A stretch of DNA of 64,000 bases from Methanoregulaceae archaeon (GCA_020850325.1 JADZEW010000022.1:1-64000), one strand, 5' to 3'; shown: positions 23,380 to 33,218, numbered from the stretch's first letter. The notes: generated by a model not told the origin, from the sequence alone. Translations and numbers: made by a program.

Positions 23380-25224
23380 ATGGGACGACTTCGACTGTGT
23401 TTGATTCGGCTGCTGGCCGTCCTCTTTGGGGCGGTGCTGGCGGCTGGAGCATGGTCCGACTCTCGCGACCTCGACTTCGATCTGCAGCCGCTCTTCGAGG
23501 CGAAGGGCAGTCCGATGCACGTCACGCCGTACCTGGTCACGGTCGGAAATCGAGGACCCGAGGCCCGCGGCAACGTGGTGGTGCAGGGGCAGGGGTTCGC
23601 GATGCGGTATCCGATCGAGCTGCCCCGCGGCACGCAGAAGCGGCTGATCATCTATCCGACCGAGCCGCAATACCGGATGAGCCCGACGAGCTACATCCTT
23701 GAGACCAATCAGGGGAACTTGCGGCTCCAGCGGGGCACGAACTACGAGGCGCAGACGTGGTACGCGCTTGCGATTTCGGATACCTCCGGCGTGGCGAGCT
23801 TCCTGCAGCAGGGCGGTGAATACCAGAAGGCGATGATCGACGCTTACGGGCGACCCGGACGGTTGCCCGATCGGGCGGTAGGTTATCTCGGTTGCCGACT
23901 GGTGTTGCTCGGCGATGGCGCGGAGCGGATGTCCGATCCCGAGGTTCGCGCCCTCCAAGACTACGTGCTGATGGGTGGAAACGTGGTGATGCTCGGCGGA
24001 GCTTCGACCCCGCTCTTGAGCGACCCGCGTTGGGCGAGTTGGGTGCCCATTCGGCCCGAGCGGCCCAAGACGCTCACCGCGAAAGGGGCCGCAAAGATGG
24101 GCTTGCAGCCGAAGGGGACGTTCACGCTGACGCCAGGCACGCCGGTAGCCGGGGCGAAGCTCCTGATGTCCTACCAGAACGAGGCGCTCGCGGTCGAGAA
24201 AGCCGTTGGGTTGGGACGAGTCGTGTACCTCTCGGTCAATGCGTTCGAGGAGCCCGCACGGTATTGGGCAGGATGGCAGCCGTTCTTCCGAGCGCTGTCG
24301 TTGACCGAGGGCGGCCACGAGTTTGCGAAACAGTTGGGTTTGACCAACACGGACGGATACAACTCGACGCTTCCCGCAATGTACTCGATGTCATCCAACG
24401 GACCGACGGTGCCGGGCGATCCGTTCCAAGCCCAGATGCCGGCCACCGGCACCATCCTCGCGATCCTGCTGATCTACTTCATCTTGGTGGTGCCCGTGAA
24501 CCTGCTCCTGCTGCGCAAGATGGGCCGCGGGGAACTCGCTTGGATCACCTCCCCGATCATCAGCATTGTGTTCGCGGGGATCTTCTTCCGCTTTGCGGCC
24601 GGGCTGTATGCCGCCGACTTGAGCACCGCCACGCGGGGACTTTGGGTTGTCGATGAAGCCGCCGAGTCGGGGCAGTTCCTCGGCAGCACTCAGATGTTCT
24701 TCCCCCGAGGCGGGGCGTACGACTTGGGGCTCGACAGCGTGGAACACATCGTCTCTCGCCGTGCCTCGGACTACGGTGCGGACGACGACCGGCTCTTCAA
24801 CGACCTGAAGGCGATCGATGACGGACGGATTCGCGTGCCGGGCATGCAGGTGAGAAATCTTAGCTTCCACGAGTTCGGCTTCCAGCAACGGATGCCGGGA
24901 GGGAAGATGTTCGAGCTTTCCGCAGACGGGATGTCGGTGACGAACCGCTCGAACTTGACGCTCTCCAACGCCCGGCTGCTGCTCGACGGCAAGGCTTACA
25001 AACTGGACGATCTCAAGCCCGGCGCGACGGTGCGGCGTGGCGCCGCGGCTGAGCTATGGATGGACTGGCAAACCATGATGAACATGACCAAGAACTCGCC
25101 GCGGTTCGCAGTGACCGGCGAACTGCCAGCTTCCGTGCGGCCGGGGCCGCAGGTTGGTCGGATTGTGCCCAGCTACCACCGGATTCAGCTCATGGCGTTC
25201 GGCGCGATCGAGGGGGCAAAGTGA
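23380..25224 (+). CDS. Membrane protein of ABC-2 export locus
   Basis: 614 residues. An N-terminal hydrophobic segment (LIRLLAVLFGAVLAAGAW) acts as signal or anchor. A large non-cytoplasmic region holds a glutamine-amidotransferase-like stretch (QDYVLMGGNVVMLGGASTPLL). Two membrane spans follow near residues 355-410 (ILAILLIYFILVVPVNLLLL; ITSPIISIVFAGIFF), then a 200-residue tail. Family not recognised with certainty; GldG-like or VWA-less BatA-like proteins share this layout. Its stop overlaps the GTG of the permease gene by 4 bases, so it is probably part of the transporter operon as an accessory subunit. The start was taken at the ATG opening the hydrophobic segment. Confidence 0.8.
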   Translation: MGRLRLCLIRLLAVLFGAVLAAGAWSDSRDLDFDLQPLFEAKGSPMHVTPYLVTVGNRGPEARGNVVVQGQGFAMRYPIELPRGTQKRLIIYPTEPQYRMSPTSYILETNQGNLRLQRGTNYEAQTWYALAISDTSGVASFLQQGGEYQKAMIDAYGRPGRLPDRAVGYLGCRLVLLGDGAERMSDPEVRALQDYVLMGGNVVMLGGASTPLLSDPRWASWVPIRPERPKTLTAKGAAKMGLQPKGTFTLTPGTPVAGAKLLMSYQNEALAVEKAVGLGRVVYLSVNAFEEPARYWAGWQPFFRALSLTEGGHEFAKQLGLTNTDGYNSTLPAMYSMSSNGPTVPGDPFQAQMPATGTILAILLIYFILVVPVNLLLLRKMGRGELAWITSPIISIVFAGIFFRFAAGLYAADLSTATRGLWVVDEAAESGQFLGSTQMFFPRGGAYDLGLDSVEHIVSRRASDYGADDDRLFNDLKAIDDGRIRVPGMQVRNLSFHEFGFQQRMPGGKMFELSADGMSVTNRSNLTLSNARLLLDGKAYKLDDLKPGATVRRGAAAELWMDWQTMMNMTKNSPRFAVTGELPASVRPGPQVGRIVPSYHRIQLMAFGAIEGAK

Positions 25225-26036
25225 CGTTTCGCGAGCTTGTGATCGATAATCCGCTTCAGATCGAGTTCAAGCGGGCATTCCGGCGGTTCTTCGGCGTGAG
25301 TCGGAACGGCACGCTCAACGCGGCGATTCTCGTGCTCTGCGTGATGGTGTATTCGATCCTGATGCTGGTGGTCATCACCTACCGCGAGTTCATGAGCCCG
25401 ATCGCGATCCTCATTCTCCAACTGATCATGCTCACCTTCATCGTGCCCGCGAATCTGCATGGCGCGATTGCCGCCGAGCGCGAGAAGCGGACGTGGGACA
25501 TGTTGCTCGTCGCCCCGATCACGAACGCCCAGATCGTGATTGGCAAGATGATCGGTGGCGTGTTGCTCTTGCTGTTCGTGTCGGCGCTGTTGATTCCGGC
25601 GACCGTCCTGTCGTTCGCGGGCGATAACGATGCCACGTTCGGCAAGGTGCTGGCGGCCGAGGCGGTCGTACTCGGCTTTGCGTTCTTCTTGGCCGCACTG
25701 TCGGTGTTCATCTCGGCGCGGACCAAGCGGGCGTTTGCCGCCCAACTGACGATCTACGCAGTGCTCATCTTGGGTCTGATCGTGTGGCCGATCTTCACTT
25801 CGGTTCTCGTCCCCTATCGGGAGCAGGGCTACCTCCTGTTTATGCACCCCTATTACGCTCTGGTGCGCATTTGGGATCCGGGTTCATTCGGCTCCATGGT
25901 CGGGGGCGCAAGTGACCAGGGACTGTTTACCGGCTGGCTGCAACTGATCGTCTACTTGGGCGCCGCGGCGGTCTTGACACAGGTTACGATTCAAAGCCTT
26001 ACCAACAGCGACGGCGATGCGGGGCCGCGGAGATAA
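25221..26036 (+). CDS. ABC-2 type transporter permease
   Basis: 271 residues from GTG at 25221; the longer ORF start at 25056 lies inside the upstream gene. About six membrane spans are visible (ILVLCVMVYSILMLVVITY, ILILQLIMLTFIVPANLHGA, and more). The motif AAEREKRTWDMLLVAPITNAQIVIGKM, which I would call the ABC-2 permease signature, follows span 2. It pairs with the ATPase at 26039 (2 bases downstream) and with the second permease. Export of an unknown substrate, or gliding/secretion-linked roles, are possible. Confidence 0.87.
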   Translation: MTFRELVIDNPLQIEFKRAFRRFFGVSRNGTLNAAILVLCVMVYSILMLVVITYREFMSPIAILILQLIMLTFIVPANLHGAIAAEREKRTWDMLLVAPITNAQIVIGKMIGGVLLLLFVSALLIPATVLSFAGDNDATFGKVLAAEAVVLGFAFFLAALSVFISARTKRAFAAQLTIYAVLILGLIVWPIFTSVLVPYREQGYLLFMHPYYALVRIWDPGSFGSMVGGASDQGLFTGWLQLIVYLGAAAVLTQVTIQSLTNSDGDAGPRR

Positions 26037-26038
26037 CC

Positions 26039-26968
26039 ATGCTTGAAGTCAAAGAACTCTGGAAAGTCTACGGCCCGCTCACCGCGGTGAAGGGCGTCTC
26101 GTTCTCGCTGAAGCCGGGCGATATCTTCGGCTTCATCGGTTCGAACGGCGCGGGAAAGACCACGACCATCCGCATGATCTCCACCCTGCTGGAGCCGACC
26201 CACGGCACCGCGACGATCAACGGAGCCGATATCATCCGCGACCCGATGGGCGTGCGCCGCCAGATCGGCTACATGCCCGACTTTTTCGGCCTATACGACG
26301 ACGTCAAGGTGTGGGAGTACCTCGACTTCTTCGCCACGATCTACGAGGTTCCGCCGAAGCAGCGCAACTCGGTCATCGACAATGTGCTGGAACTCACCGA
26401 CCTGACCGTAAAGCGGGATGCGTTCGTGCAGTCGCTCTCGCGCGGCATGCAACAGCGCCTGTGCCTCGCCCGATGTCTCGTCCATGATCCCGCGCTGTTG
26501 CTCCTCGACGAGCCGGCGAGCGGTCTCGACCCCCGGGCGCGAGCCGAGCTGAAAGAGCTGATCATCGAGCTGGGCCGCATGGGCAAGATCGTGATCGTCT
26601 CGTCGCACATCCTGCCCGAACTGGCCGACTTCTGCAACTGCGTCGGCATCATCGAGCGGGGCGAAATGCTCGCCTTCGGCCCGGTGAACCAGATCCTGCG
26701 CCAGATTCAGCCGACGCGGGTGCTCGCGATCACCGTGCTCGATGGGGCGGGAGAAGTGCGGACCCGGCTTGCCGACATGCCCCACGTGCTGGCCGCCCAT
26801 CTCGAAGACGAGCATCACTTGCGGGTGGAGTTTAACGGCGACCACGAACAGCAATCGGAGTTGCTCGCGGCGTTGATCCAGGCGAACGTCAGGGTCGTGC
26901 AGTTCCACGAGGAGCACGCGAATCTCGAAGACGTGTTTATGCGGCTGACCACCGGGGCGGTGCAATGA
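26039..26968 (+). CDS. ABC transporter ATP-binding protein
   Basis: 309 residues. Walker A GSNGAGKTT (about 36-44), Q-loop in RRQIGYMPD, signature LSRGMQQRL, Walker B LLLLDEP, D-loop SGLDPRAR and the switch His in IVSSHILPEL are all present. Length and the C-terminal 80-residue extension match CcmA/NatA-type drug or ABC-2 exporters. The ATG follows the permease stop by 2 bases and the gene overlaps the next permease by 4 bases, so the four genes 23380-28554 form one operon. Confidence 0.94.
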   Translation: MLEVKELWKVYGPLTAVKGVSFSLKPGDIFGFIGSNGAGKTTTIRMISTLLEPTHGTATINGADIIRDPMGVRRQIGYMPDFFGLYDDVKVWEYLDFFATIYEVPPKQRNSVIDNVLELTDLTVKRDAFVQSLSRGMQQRLCLARCLVHDPALLLLDEPASGLDPRARAELKELIIELGRMGKIVIVSSHILPELADFCNCVGIIERGEMLAFGPVNQILRQIQPTRVLAITVLDGAGEVRTRLADMPHVLAAHLEDEHHLRVEFNGDHEQQSELLAALIQANVRVVQFHEEHANLEDVFMRLTTGAVQ

Positions 26969-28554
26969 CCGCTTGGGCGCGCAGGACGGTCCGCACCTAC
27001 TTCGGCAATGCGGCCGCGGTGCGGGAGTATCGCGCCCAGCTGCGCGGCAACCGCGCGCTCTACCTGTGGGCCGCGTACCTCGGCCTCCTCATCCTGCTCG
27101 GCGGTTTGGCTTACAGCCAGATCATGGACAACGAGTACGCCCAGTCGATCGCCACCCTGCAAAGCGAACTCAACAGCTTCTATTCGACGATCATCGGAAT
27201 GATTGCGGCGGTGGTGTGTTTGGTCGCGCCGGCGCTCACCGCCTCGTCGATTACCGCCGAGCGGCAACGTCGCTCGCTCGATCTGGTGTTCTCGGCACCC
27301 GTGCCACCGCGCTACTTGCTGGTCGGCAAGATGATCGCCAGCATGCGCTACCTGATGATGCTGTTGGTGCTGGCTTTGCCGGTCACCGCGGTTTGCGTGG
27401 TGATGGGTGGTGCGACGTGGTCGGACGTGGTCGGCAGCTATATCGTGCTGCTGTCGAGCGGCATCGTGTTCATGGCGATCGGCTTGGCCGTGTCGGCTCA
27501 AGCCCCGACGCTCATGAGCTCCATCGTGAACACCTACATCGGCGTTGGGGCGTATCTGTGGTTCACTTCGATCTTCGGAATGGTCTTCCTCGCGTCACGC
27601 TTTGGCGGCGGCCCGTTGGGGATGGGTTCGACCAATGAGGCGCCGTGGAGCGTGGTGCTGCTGCCGTTTACCGCGGCGTACACCTCTCCCACGTTCACGA
27701 TCATCAGCGGCGTCGAAGTGCCGAACTGGATTCTCGGGCTCGTGTTCGCACTCGCGTTTTCGCGGTTGCTGCTGTCGGGCGCGGGGTCGGCGCTGAGCCC
27801 GTTTGGCTCGCCGGAGACGAAGTCCTTGCGCATTCACGGCATCGTGTTCCTCGCGCTTCTCGGAGTGCTGGTGGCATTCCCGCTCTCAGCATCCACTCCG
27901 TTCGCAATGCTCGGTGCGCCGGCAACGGGCCCCTCGACACAGGGATACACCTTTGGCGTGTTGGTCGCCTCGGTGAGCATGATCGCCTTTTGGCTGATTC
28001 CGGCTCTGGTGTGCCACGCCCCGGACGCGGACCGCAAGTTTCGCTACGACGGCCTCTTCAGTCTTCGGCAGGCTATCGTCGGTAGCCCGTCGGGCGCGTT
28101 GCCTTACTTGTTGTTCCTATGGGGGACGGTGGTCGCCGTCTTCGTGGCGGTCTACGCTTTCTCAGCCCGAGCCATGCTCGGGGTCCAGTTCTGGCAGCTA
28201 TCCGCATGGGGTCTTGGGTTCATCGTATTCTGGTGGGGGGTCGCGCGGTTCTTCTCCAGCATGGGCATGAACCTCAAGAGCGCTCGGTCGTCGGTCATCG
28301 CCACGGGCATTGTGGTGCTCGCCCTCCCGCTGCCGATCTTGTCGAGCCTGACCTTCACCAGCTACGGCACATCGAGCCCCAGCCAGACCAGCCTGTGGAT
28401 GCTCCACATGGCGTATCCGCTCGCCCCCGGTGAGACCGTTTATGCGCCGTATTACGCGGCGTTCCTCGTCGTATCGGGGATCGCGCTTGCTCTGGCGGGC
28501 GAAGCCAATATGAAGCGGCCGCGACGCCAACGTCGCGCGGGTTCGGCTGAGTAG
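26965..28554 (+). CDS. ABC-2 type transporter permease, long form
   Basis: 529 residues with about twelve hydrophobic spans, probably two six-span halves. The first half has the same signature as the shorter permease (ASSITAERQRRSLDLVFSAPVPPRYLLVGKM). The second half is more loosely conserved. Together with the 25221 permease it would form a heterodimeric channel on the ATPase. The C terminus is basic (MKRPRRQRRAGS). The start is the ATG overlapping the ATPase stop codon. Confidence 0.87.
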   Translation: MTAWARRTVRTYFGNAAAVREYRAQLRGNRALYLWAAYLGLLILLGGLAYSQIMDNEYAQSIATLQSELNSFYSTIIGMIAAVVCLVAPALTASSITAERQRRSLDLVFSAPVPPRYLLVGKMIASMRYLMMLLVLALPVTAVCVVMGGATWSDVVGSYIVLLSSGIVFMAIGLAVSAQAPTLMSSIVNTYIGVGAYLWFTSIFGMVFLASRFGGGPLGMGSTNEAPWSVVLLPFTAAYTSPTFTIISGVEVPNWILGLVFALAFSRLLLSGAGSALSPFGSPETKSLRIHGIVFLALLGVLVAFPLSASTPFAMLGAPATGPSTQGYTFGVLVASVSMIAFWLIPALVCHAPDADRKFRYDGLFSLRQAIVGSPSGALPYLLFLWGTVVAVFVAVYAFSARAMLGVQFWQLSAWGLGFIVFWWGVARFFSSMGMNLKSARSSVIATGIVVLALPLPILSSLTFTSYGTSSPSQTSLWMLHMAYPLAPGETVYAPYYAAFLVVSGIALALAGEANMKRPRRQRRAGSAE

Positions 28555-28616
28555 ACTGAAGCTAATCAAGTGCGGCTCTGACTGCCGCTTGGCTGACCCC
28601 TCAGAACGGCGCTTGG

Positions 28617-30227
28617 ATGGTATCGACCATGAACGCCGAACTATTACTTGGAGACGAAGCCGTCGCTTGGGGAGCCATCGATTCCGGGATTGGAGGAGCT
28701 TTCTCCTACGCCGGAACCCCCGCCACTGAGATTCTTGAGACCATCCAGATCGTGGCTCCGCACATCTGGTCCAAGTGGTCCGCGAACGAGAAGGTCGCCT
28801 ACGAGGAAGCCCTCGGCATGTCGTACGCGGGCAAGCGGGCGCTTGTCTCGATGAAGCACGTCGGCCTCAACGTCGCCGCCGACCCGTTCATGAGCTCCGC
28901 CCTGACCGGTGCGGTGGGCGGGATTGTCCTCGCGGTCGGCGACGATCCCGGTATGCATTCCTCCCAGAACGAGCAGGACTCGCGCGTGCTCGCCGAGTTC
29001 GCGAAGATCCCCGTGTTCGAGCCCTGCAACCAGCAGGAGTGCTACGACATGACTCGCACGGCGTTCGCCCTTTCGGAGCAGTACGGCCTGCCGGTGATGA
29101 TCCGGCTGGTTACACGATTAGCTCACAGCCGGTCCACCGTGCGCCTCCGCCCCGACGACGAACGCAACCGTAGCCGTACCCGGCTGCCGCTGCCCGACCC
29201 GAACGATTGGGCGCTCGTACCCGTGAATGCTCGCCGCCGTTACCGCCGATTGCTGGGATTGCAGGGAGATCTGATCGCTGAGTCCGAGCGCTCGCTGTAC
29301 AATCAACTGACGATCCGCGGCCGGCGAGGCATCATCTGCGCGGGCATCGCCTGGAACTACGTGCGCGAGTCGCTCGGCCCCGACCCCGAGGACTCGTTGC
29401 TGCGGATCGGACAATATCCGATCCCGGTGGGGCTGATCCGCCAAATGGTGGATCACTGCGACGAGATCATCGTCGTCGAGGACGGCTATCCGGTGATCGA
29501 GCAACATCTGACCGGGATGCTGGGCGTGCCCGGCAAGTCGATCCGGGGTCGCCTAGACGGCACGCTGCCCGCCGATGGTGAACTGCTTCCCGAGATCGTG
29601 GCGCGAGCATTGGGGGTGCCGGTCGATCTGCCGATTCACGCCGATGCGATCGTGGCCGGACGTCCGCCTCAATACTGCAAGGGCTGTCCGCATGCGAACT
29701 CGATGAACGCGCTCATCGATGCCACCTCGGGTTACGAGCAACCTCTCCTCTTTAGCGATATCGGGTGCTACGCGCTCGGCATCATGCCGCCCTATCGGTC
29801 GGTGCATTCGGCGGTGGACATGGGCGCCTCGATCGGTATGGCTCATGGCGCGTCTCGGGCGGGAGCGTTCCCGGTGCTGTGTACGATCGGCGATTCGACC
29901 TTCGCCCACTCCGGCATGACGCCTCTCCTCGGCGCAGTGCTGAACGACGCGAACATCACCGTGCTGATCCTCGATAACTCGACAACCGCGATGACCGGCG
30001 CGCAAGACTCGATGGCGTCGGGGGAGCAGTTGATGGAGCTTGTGAAGGGCCTCGGGGTCAAGCACTTGCAGCTGATCGAGCCGTTGCCCAAGAACCACGA
30101 AACGAATGTGGCCGCGATCAAAGAAGCGATCGCCCACGAGGGTCTGAGTGTGATTGTGGCGAGGCGTCCGTGTATCCAGATCAAGCCTAGAAAGCTCGCG
30201 GCCAAACTGCCGCAGGTGGAGGCCTAA
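28617..30227 (+). CDS. iorA: Indolepyruvate ferredoxin oxidoreductase, alpha subunit (no ferredoxin domain)
   Basis: 536 residues. It converts aryl-pyruvates such as indolepyruvate plus CoA to aryl-acetyl-CoA, CO2 and reduced ferredoxin, using thiamine diphosphate. The N-terminal part is the pyrimidine-binding domain (GAIDSGIGGAFSYAGTPATE). The C-terminal part holds CKGCPHANSMNALID and the ThDP motif GDSTFAHSG...LILDNSTTAMTG. Known IorA proteins end in a two-cluster ferredoxin domain; here the chain stops at IQIKPRKLAAKLPQVEA with no Cys cluster. Electrons must leave through another protein. ATG at 28617 is used; ATG at 28629 is an alternative, and neither has a clear RBS. The stop is 2 bases before the fused beta-subunit gene. 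Confidence 0.88.
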   Translation: MVSTMNAELLLGDEAVAWGAIDSGIGGAFSYAGTPATEILETIQIVAPHIWSKWSANEKVAYEEALGMSYAGKRALVSMKHVGLNVAADPFMSSALTGAVGGIVLAVGDDPGMHSSQNEQDSRVLAEFAKIPVFEPCNQQECYDMTRTAFALSEQYGLPVMIRLVTRLAHSRSTVRLRPDDERNRSRTRLPLPDPNDWALVPVNARRRYRRLLGLQGDLIAESERSLYNQLTIRGRRGIICAGIAWNYVRESLGPDPEDSLLRIGQYPIPVGLIRQMVDHCDEIIVVEDGYPVIEQHLTGMLGVPGKSIRGRLDGTLPADGELLPEIVARALGVPVDLPIHADAIVAGRPPQYCKGCPHANSMNALIDATSGYEQPLLFSDIGCYALGIMPPYRSVHSAVDMGASIGMAHGASRAGAFPVLCTIGDSTFAHSGMTPLLGAVLNDANITVLILDNSTTAMTGAQDSMASGEQLMELVKGLGVKHLQLIEPLPKNHETNVAAIKEAIAHEGLSVIVARRPCIQIKPRKLAAKLPQVEA

Positions 30228-30229
30228 CC

Positions 30230-33178
30230 ATGCGACACGACATCATCATCGCCGGCGTAGGCGGGCAGGGCATCCTCACTATCGCCCGCGTACTGTCTCT
30301 AGCGGCGATGGCCAAGGGACTCCATGTTAAGCAGGCCGAGGTCCATGGCATGTCGCAGCGCGGCGGCGCCGTGTACTCGCACTTGCGCATCTCGGACCGC
30401 GAGATCTTCAGCGACTTGATTCCGGCTGGGCAAGCGGACATGATCCTCGCGATTGAGCCGCTGGAGGCGTTGCGCTACGTCTCGATGCTTCGCGAAGATG
30501 GCACCGTTGTCGCAAGCACGAACGCCGAAGTCAACATTCCCGACTACCCGGCGATCGAGCGCGTGCTCGCCCATATCGCCGACTTCGAGAGCCACGTGGC
30601 GGTCGACATGGAGAAGCTGGCCCGCGCGGCGGGCGGCGTGCTGTCGGCGAACATTGTGGCGCTGGGTGCGGCCTCGCTGTACTTGGGCTTTACGATCCAT
30701 GAGTTGCAGGCCGCGGTCGAGCAGCTGTTCGAGGTCAAAGGCGAGAAGATCGTGCAGACGAACATCCGCGCGCTGCGCTTCGGCCGCACGGCGGCTTCGG
30801 CTTACCGCGAGGCGCTGGAGCGCGGAGTCCACGCGCAGCATGCCCGGGGTTGGATCGCGACGCTCTCGCCTGAGCACCTCGCCGCTGAGGATCTCGACTT
30901 CGCCGAACTCGATGTGGCGGTCGATGAAAGCCGCCTGACGGGGGCCGAGGCCCACGCCTTCGAGAGCCTGCTGCGGACGGCGTACGACGAGGATCGACGC
31001 CAACTGTACGAACATGAGGTGTACCGGCTGATCGAGTTGGTCGGGGCGATCACCCCGCCCCGCCATGCGTTTATCGCCAAGAGCTCGACCATCGCCGAGG
31101 ACGTGCTGAACGCGTACCCGGGGGACAAGGTTGTCATCAAGCTCGTTTCGACCGCGGTGGTTCACAAGACCGAAGCGGGAGCCGTGCAGATCGTGCCCAA
31201 AGACCTCGACCGGGTGCGCGCCGAAATCGAGCGAATGATCACGCGCCATGCGCCCAAAGGGCCAGTTGCCGGGGTGTTGGTCGTCGAGTTTGTCGAGCAT
31301 GCCCACGGCCTGGGGTCGGAGCTGTTTGTCGGCATTCGGGCCACCCGCGAGTTCGGTCCGGTGATCGCGGCGGGGCTGGGCGGCGTGCAGACCGAGTATC
31401 TGGCTTCGAAGATGCGTCCCGGCGTGGCGGTCGCCAAGGCAGTTGCGTGGGATATCGATGCCGAGGGGTTCCTCGAACTGTTCAAATCGACGGCGGCTTA
31501 CGACATTCTGTCGGGGCGGGTGCGTGGCCATGACCGGGTGGTCTCGGATGGCGAACTGCTACGGTGCTTCCGCGCGTTCATCTCGATCGCCCGCCAGTTC
31601 TGCGTCGATCGCGGCGAAGAAGGTCCGGACATCAACGAACTCGAAGTCAACCCGTTCGCCTTCGTGAACCAGCACTTGGTGCCGCTCGATGGGCGAGGAT
31701 CGTTGCGCCCGGCCGCGAAACCGAGACCTGCACGGCCCGAGGCTGCCGCGAAGCACCTGCTCGAACCCGAGCGAATCTCGTTGGTCGGGGTTTCCGCAAA
31801 GCCGGGGAGCTTCGGACGCGTGATTCTCGGCAATGTCCTCGAGAGCGGCTTCGATGCCGACCGAATCACGATCATCAAGCCGGATGAGGCGGAGTTCGAA
31901 GGCATCCGTTGCGTGCCGACCCTAAGCGATTTGCCTGACCCGGTCGACTTACTCGTCATCACCGTGCCCGCCAAGGCGACGCCCGAGATCATCCGCGAGG
32001 CGAACGCCTCGGGCAAGGTGCGCAGCGGGATCATCATCTCGGGCGGGGCGGGGGAGGCCGAAGGCTCGGAGGCGATTGGTGAGGAGATCGCGGCGGCGAT
32101 CCTCGAGGGGCGCGCGTTGCCGAACGGCGGGGCCGCGTTCTTGGGGCCGAACTGCATGGGCGTGCGCTCGCGGCCGGGACTCTACGATACATTCTTCGTG
32201 CCCGAAGACAAGCTTCCGATGCGCCGTGGGGGCGAACCGCAGCCGATCGCGTTAGTTTCGCAGAGTGGTGCGTTCATCGTTTCGCGGCTGAGTTCGCAAA
32301 CCGAACTCGATCCCCGATTCGCGATCTCGATTGGCAATCAATGCGACCTGACGGTGTCGGACATGGTGCGCGCGGTCGGGCTCCGCGATGACATCTCCGT
32401 GGTTGGCGTGTACCTGGAAGGGTTCATCGATCTCGACGGCGCCGACATGCTGAGGGTCGTTGCCGAGTTGCGCGAGCGCGGCAAGTCAGTGGTGTTCTAC
32501 AAGGCGGGACGCACCGAATCGGGCCGCTCGGCGGCGGCGGGGCATACCGCAGCGGTCGCGGGCGATTACGACATCTGCCAAACCGCGATGAGCTTGGCTG
32601 GTGCGTTTGTTGCCCAGGACTTCCGGGAGTTTGGCGAGGCGCTCGAGCTGGCCGTCCACCTGACGGGACGAACCGTCGGCGAGGGGCGGGTGTTTGCGCT
32701 GACGAACGCCGGCATGGAAGCGGTCGCGATGGCGGACAGCGGGGTACGGCTGAACGCACCCTCGGAAGCGCTGCACTGCGAACTCGATACGCTGCTGACG
32801 ACTCACGGTCTTCGCGGCCTGGTGAGTGCGCGGAACCCGCTTGATCTCGCTCCGGCGGCGGGTGAGGCGGCGTACGATGAACTGGTTCGTGCGGCACTGG
32901 ATTCGGCTGAGGTGGATGCGGTGATCGTCTCCTGCGTACCCCTGGCTCCGAGTCTGCACTCGTTGGCGGCTGATCTCGACCACCCGACGTCGTTCGTTCA
33001 ACTGGCGGCAAAGTGGCGCGCGCACTCGGAGAAGGCGATCGTCACCGTGTTCGACGGTGGTCCGGAGTACGATGCTCTTCGGGCGGGGATCCGCGCGGCG
33101 GGGCTGCCGGTGTTCCGCTCCGCCGACGATGCGGCGCGGCTGCTGCACCGCTGGATCAGCCAGATGGCATCGCGGTAA
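30230..33178 (+). CDS. IorB fused to ADP-forming acyl-CoA synthetase
   Basis: 982 residues with two joined enzymes. Residues 1-200 are the indolepyruvate oxidoreductase beta subunit (GVGGQGILTIARVL, VHGMSQRGGAVYSHLR). From about 265 to 490 is an ATP-grasp domain as in the beta subunit of ADP-forming acyl-CoA synthetase (VIKLVSTAVVHKTEAGAV; metal-site DINELEVNPF). From about 512 is the CoA-binding Rossmann domain (ISLVGVSAKPGSFGRVILGN). The succinyl-CoA-ligase-like domains follow (ISGGAGEAEGSEA; LVSQSGAFIVSRL) with the phospho-His loop GHTAAVAGD. The product could pass aryl-acetyl-CoA from IOR straight to the synthetase, yielding aryl-acetate plus ATP. GGAGG is a good RBS. I do not recall this fusion being described. 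Confidence 0.88.
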   Translation: MRHDIIIAGVGGQGILTIARVLSLAAMAKGLHVKQAEVHGMSQRGGAVYSHLRISDREIFSDLIPAGQADMILAIEPLEALRYVSMLREDGTVVASTNAEVNIPDYPAIERVLAHIADFESHVAVDMEKLARAAGGVLSANIVALGAASLYLGFTIHELQAAVEQLFEVKGEKIVQTNIRALRFGRTAASAYREALERGVHAQHARGWIATLSPEHLAAEDLDFAELDVAVDESRLTGAEAHAFESLLRTAYDEDRRQLYEHEVYRLIELVGAITPPRHAFIAKSSTIAEDVLNAYPGDKVVIKLVSTAVVHKTEAGAVQIVPKDLDRVRAEIERMITRHAPKGPVAGVLVVEFVEHAHGLGSELFVGIRATREFGPVIAAGLGGVQTEYLASKMRPGVAVAKAVAWDIDAEGFLELFKSTAAYDILSGRVRGHDRVVSDGELLRCFRAFISIARQFCVDRGEEGPDINELEVNPFAFVNQHLVPLDGRGSLRPAAKPRPARPEAAAKHLLEPERISLVGVSAKPGSFGRVILGNVLESGFDADRITIIKPDEAEFEGIRCVPTLSDLPDPVDLLVITVPAKATPEIIREANASGKVRSGIIISGGAGEAEGSEAIGEEIAAAILEGRALPNGGAAFLGPNCMGVRSRPGLYDTFFVPEDKLPMRRGGEPQPIALVSQSGAFIVSRLSSQTELDPRFAISIGNQCDLTVSDMVRAVGLRDDISVVGVYLEGFIDLDGADMLRVVAELRERGKSVVFYKAGRTESGRSAAAGHTAAVAGDYDICQTAMSLAGAFVAQDFREFGEALELAVHLTGRTVGEGRVFALTNAGMEAVAMADSGVRLNAPSEALHCELDTLLTTHGLRGLVSARNPLDLAPAAGEAAYDELVRAALDSAEVDAVIVSCVPLAPSLHSLAADLDHPTSFVQLAAKWRAHSEKAIVTVFDGGPEYDALRAGIRAAGLPVFRSADDAARLLHRWISQMASR

Positions 33179-33188
33179 TCGCCGACTT

Positions 33189-33218
33189 GCGAGGGCACGA
33201 CGCATCCCTCGCCCACAA
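33189..33218 (+). repeat. Dispersed stem-loop repeat, copy 2
   Basis: GCGAGGGCACGACGCATCCC then TCGCCCACAA. It is followed 20 bases later by an inverted, degenerate copy (about 33239-33268), so the pair can form one long hairpin. Non-coding gap between the IOR-ACD gene and the MoxR operon. Confidence 0.7.

Noticed and set aside
23155-24318. 387-residue minus-strand ORF
   Set aside because: Shadow spanning the end of paralogue 8 and the ABC-locus membrane protein.
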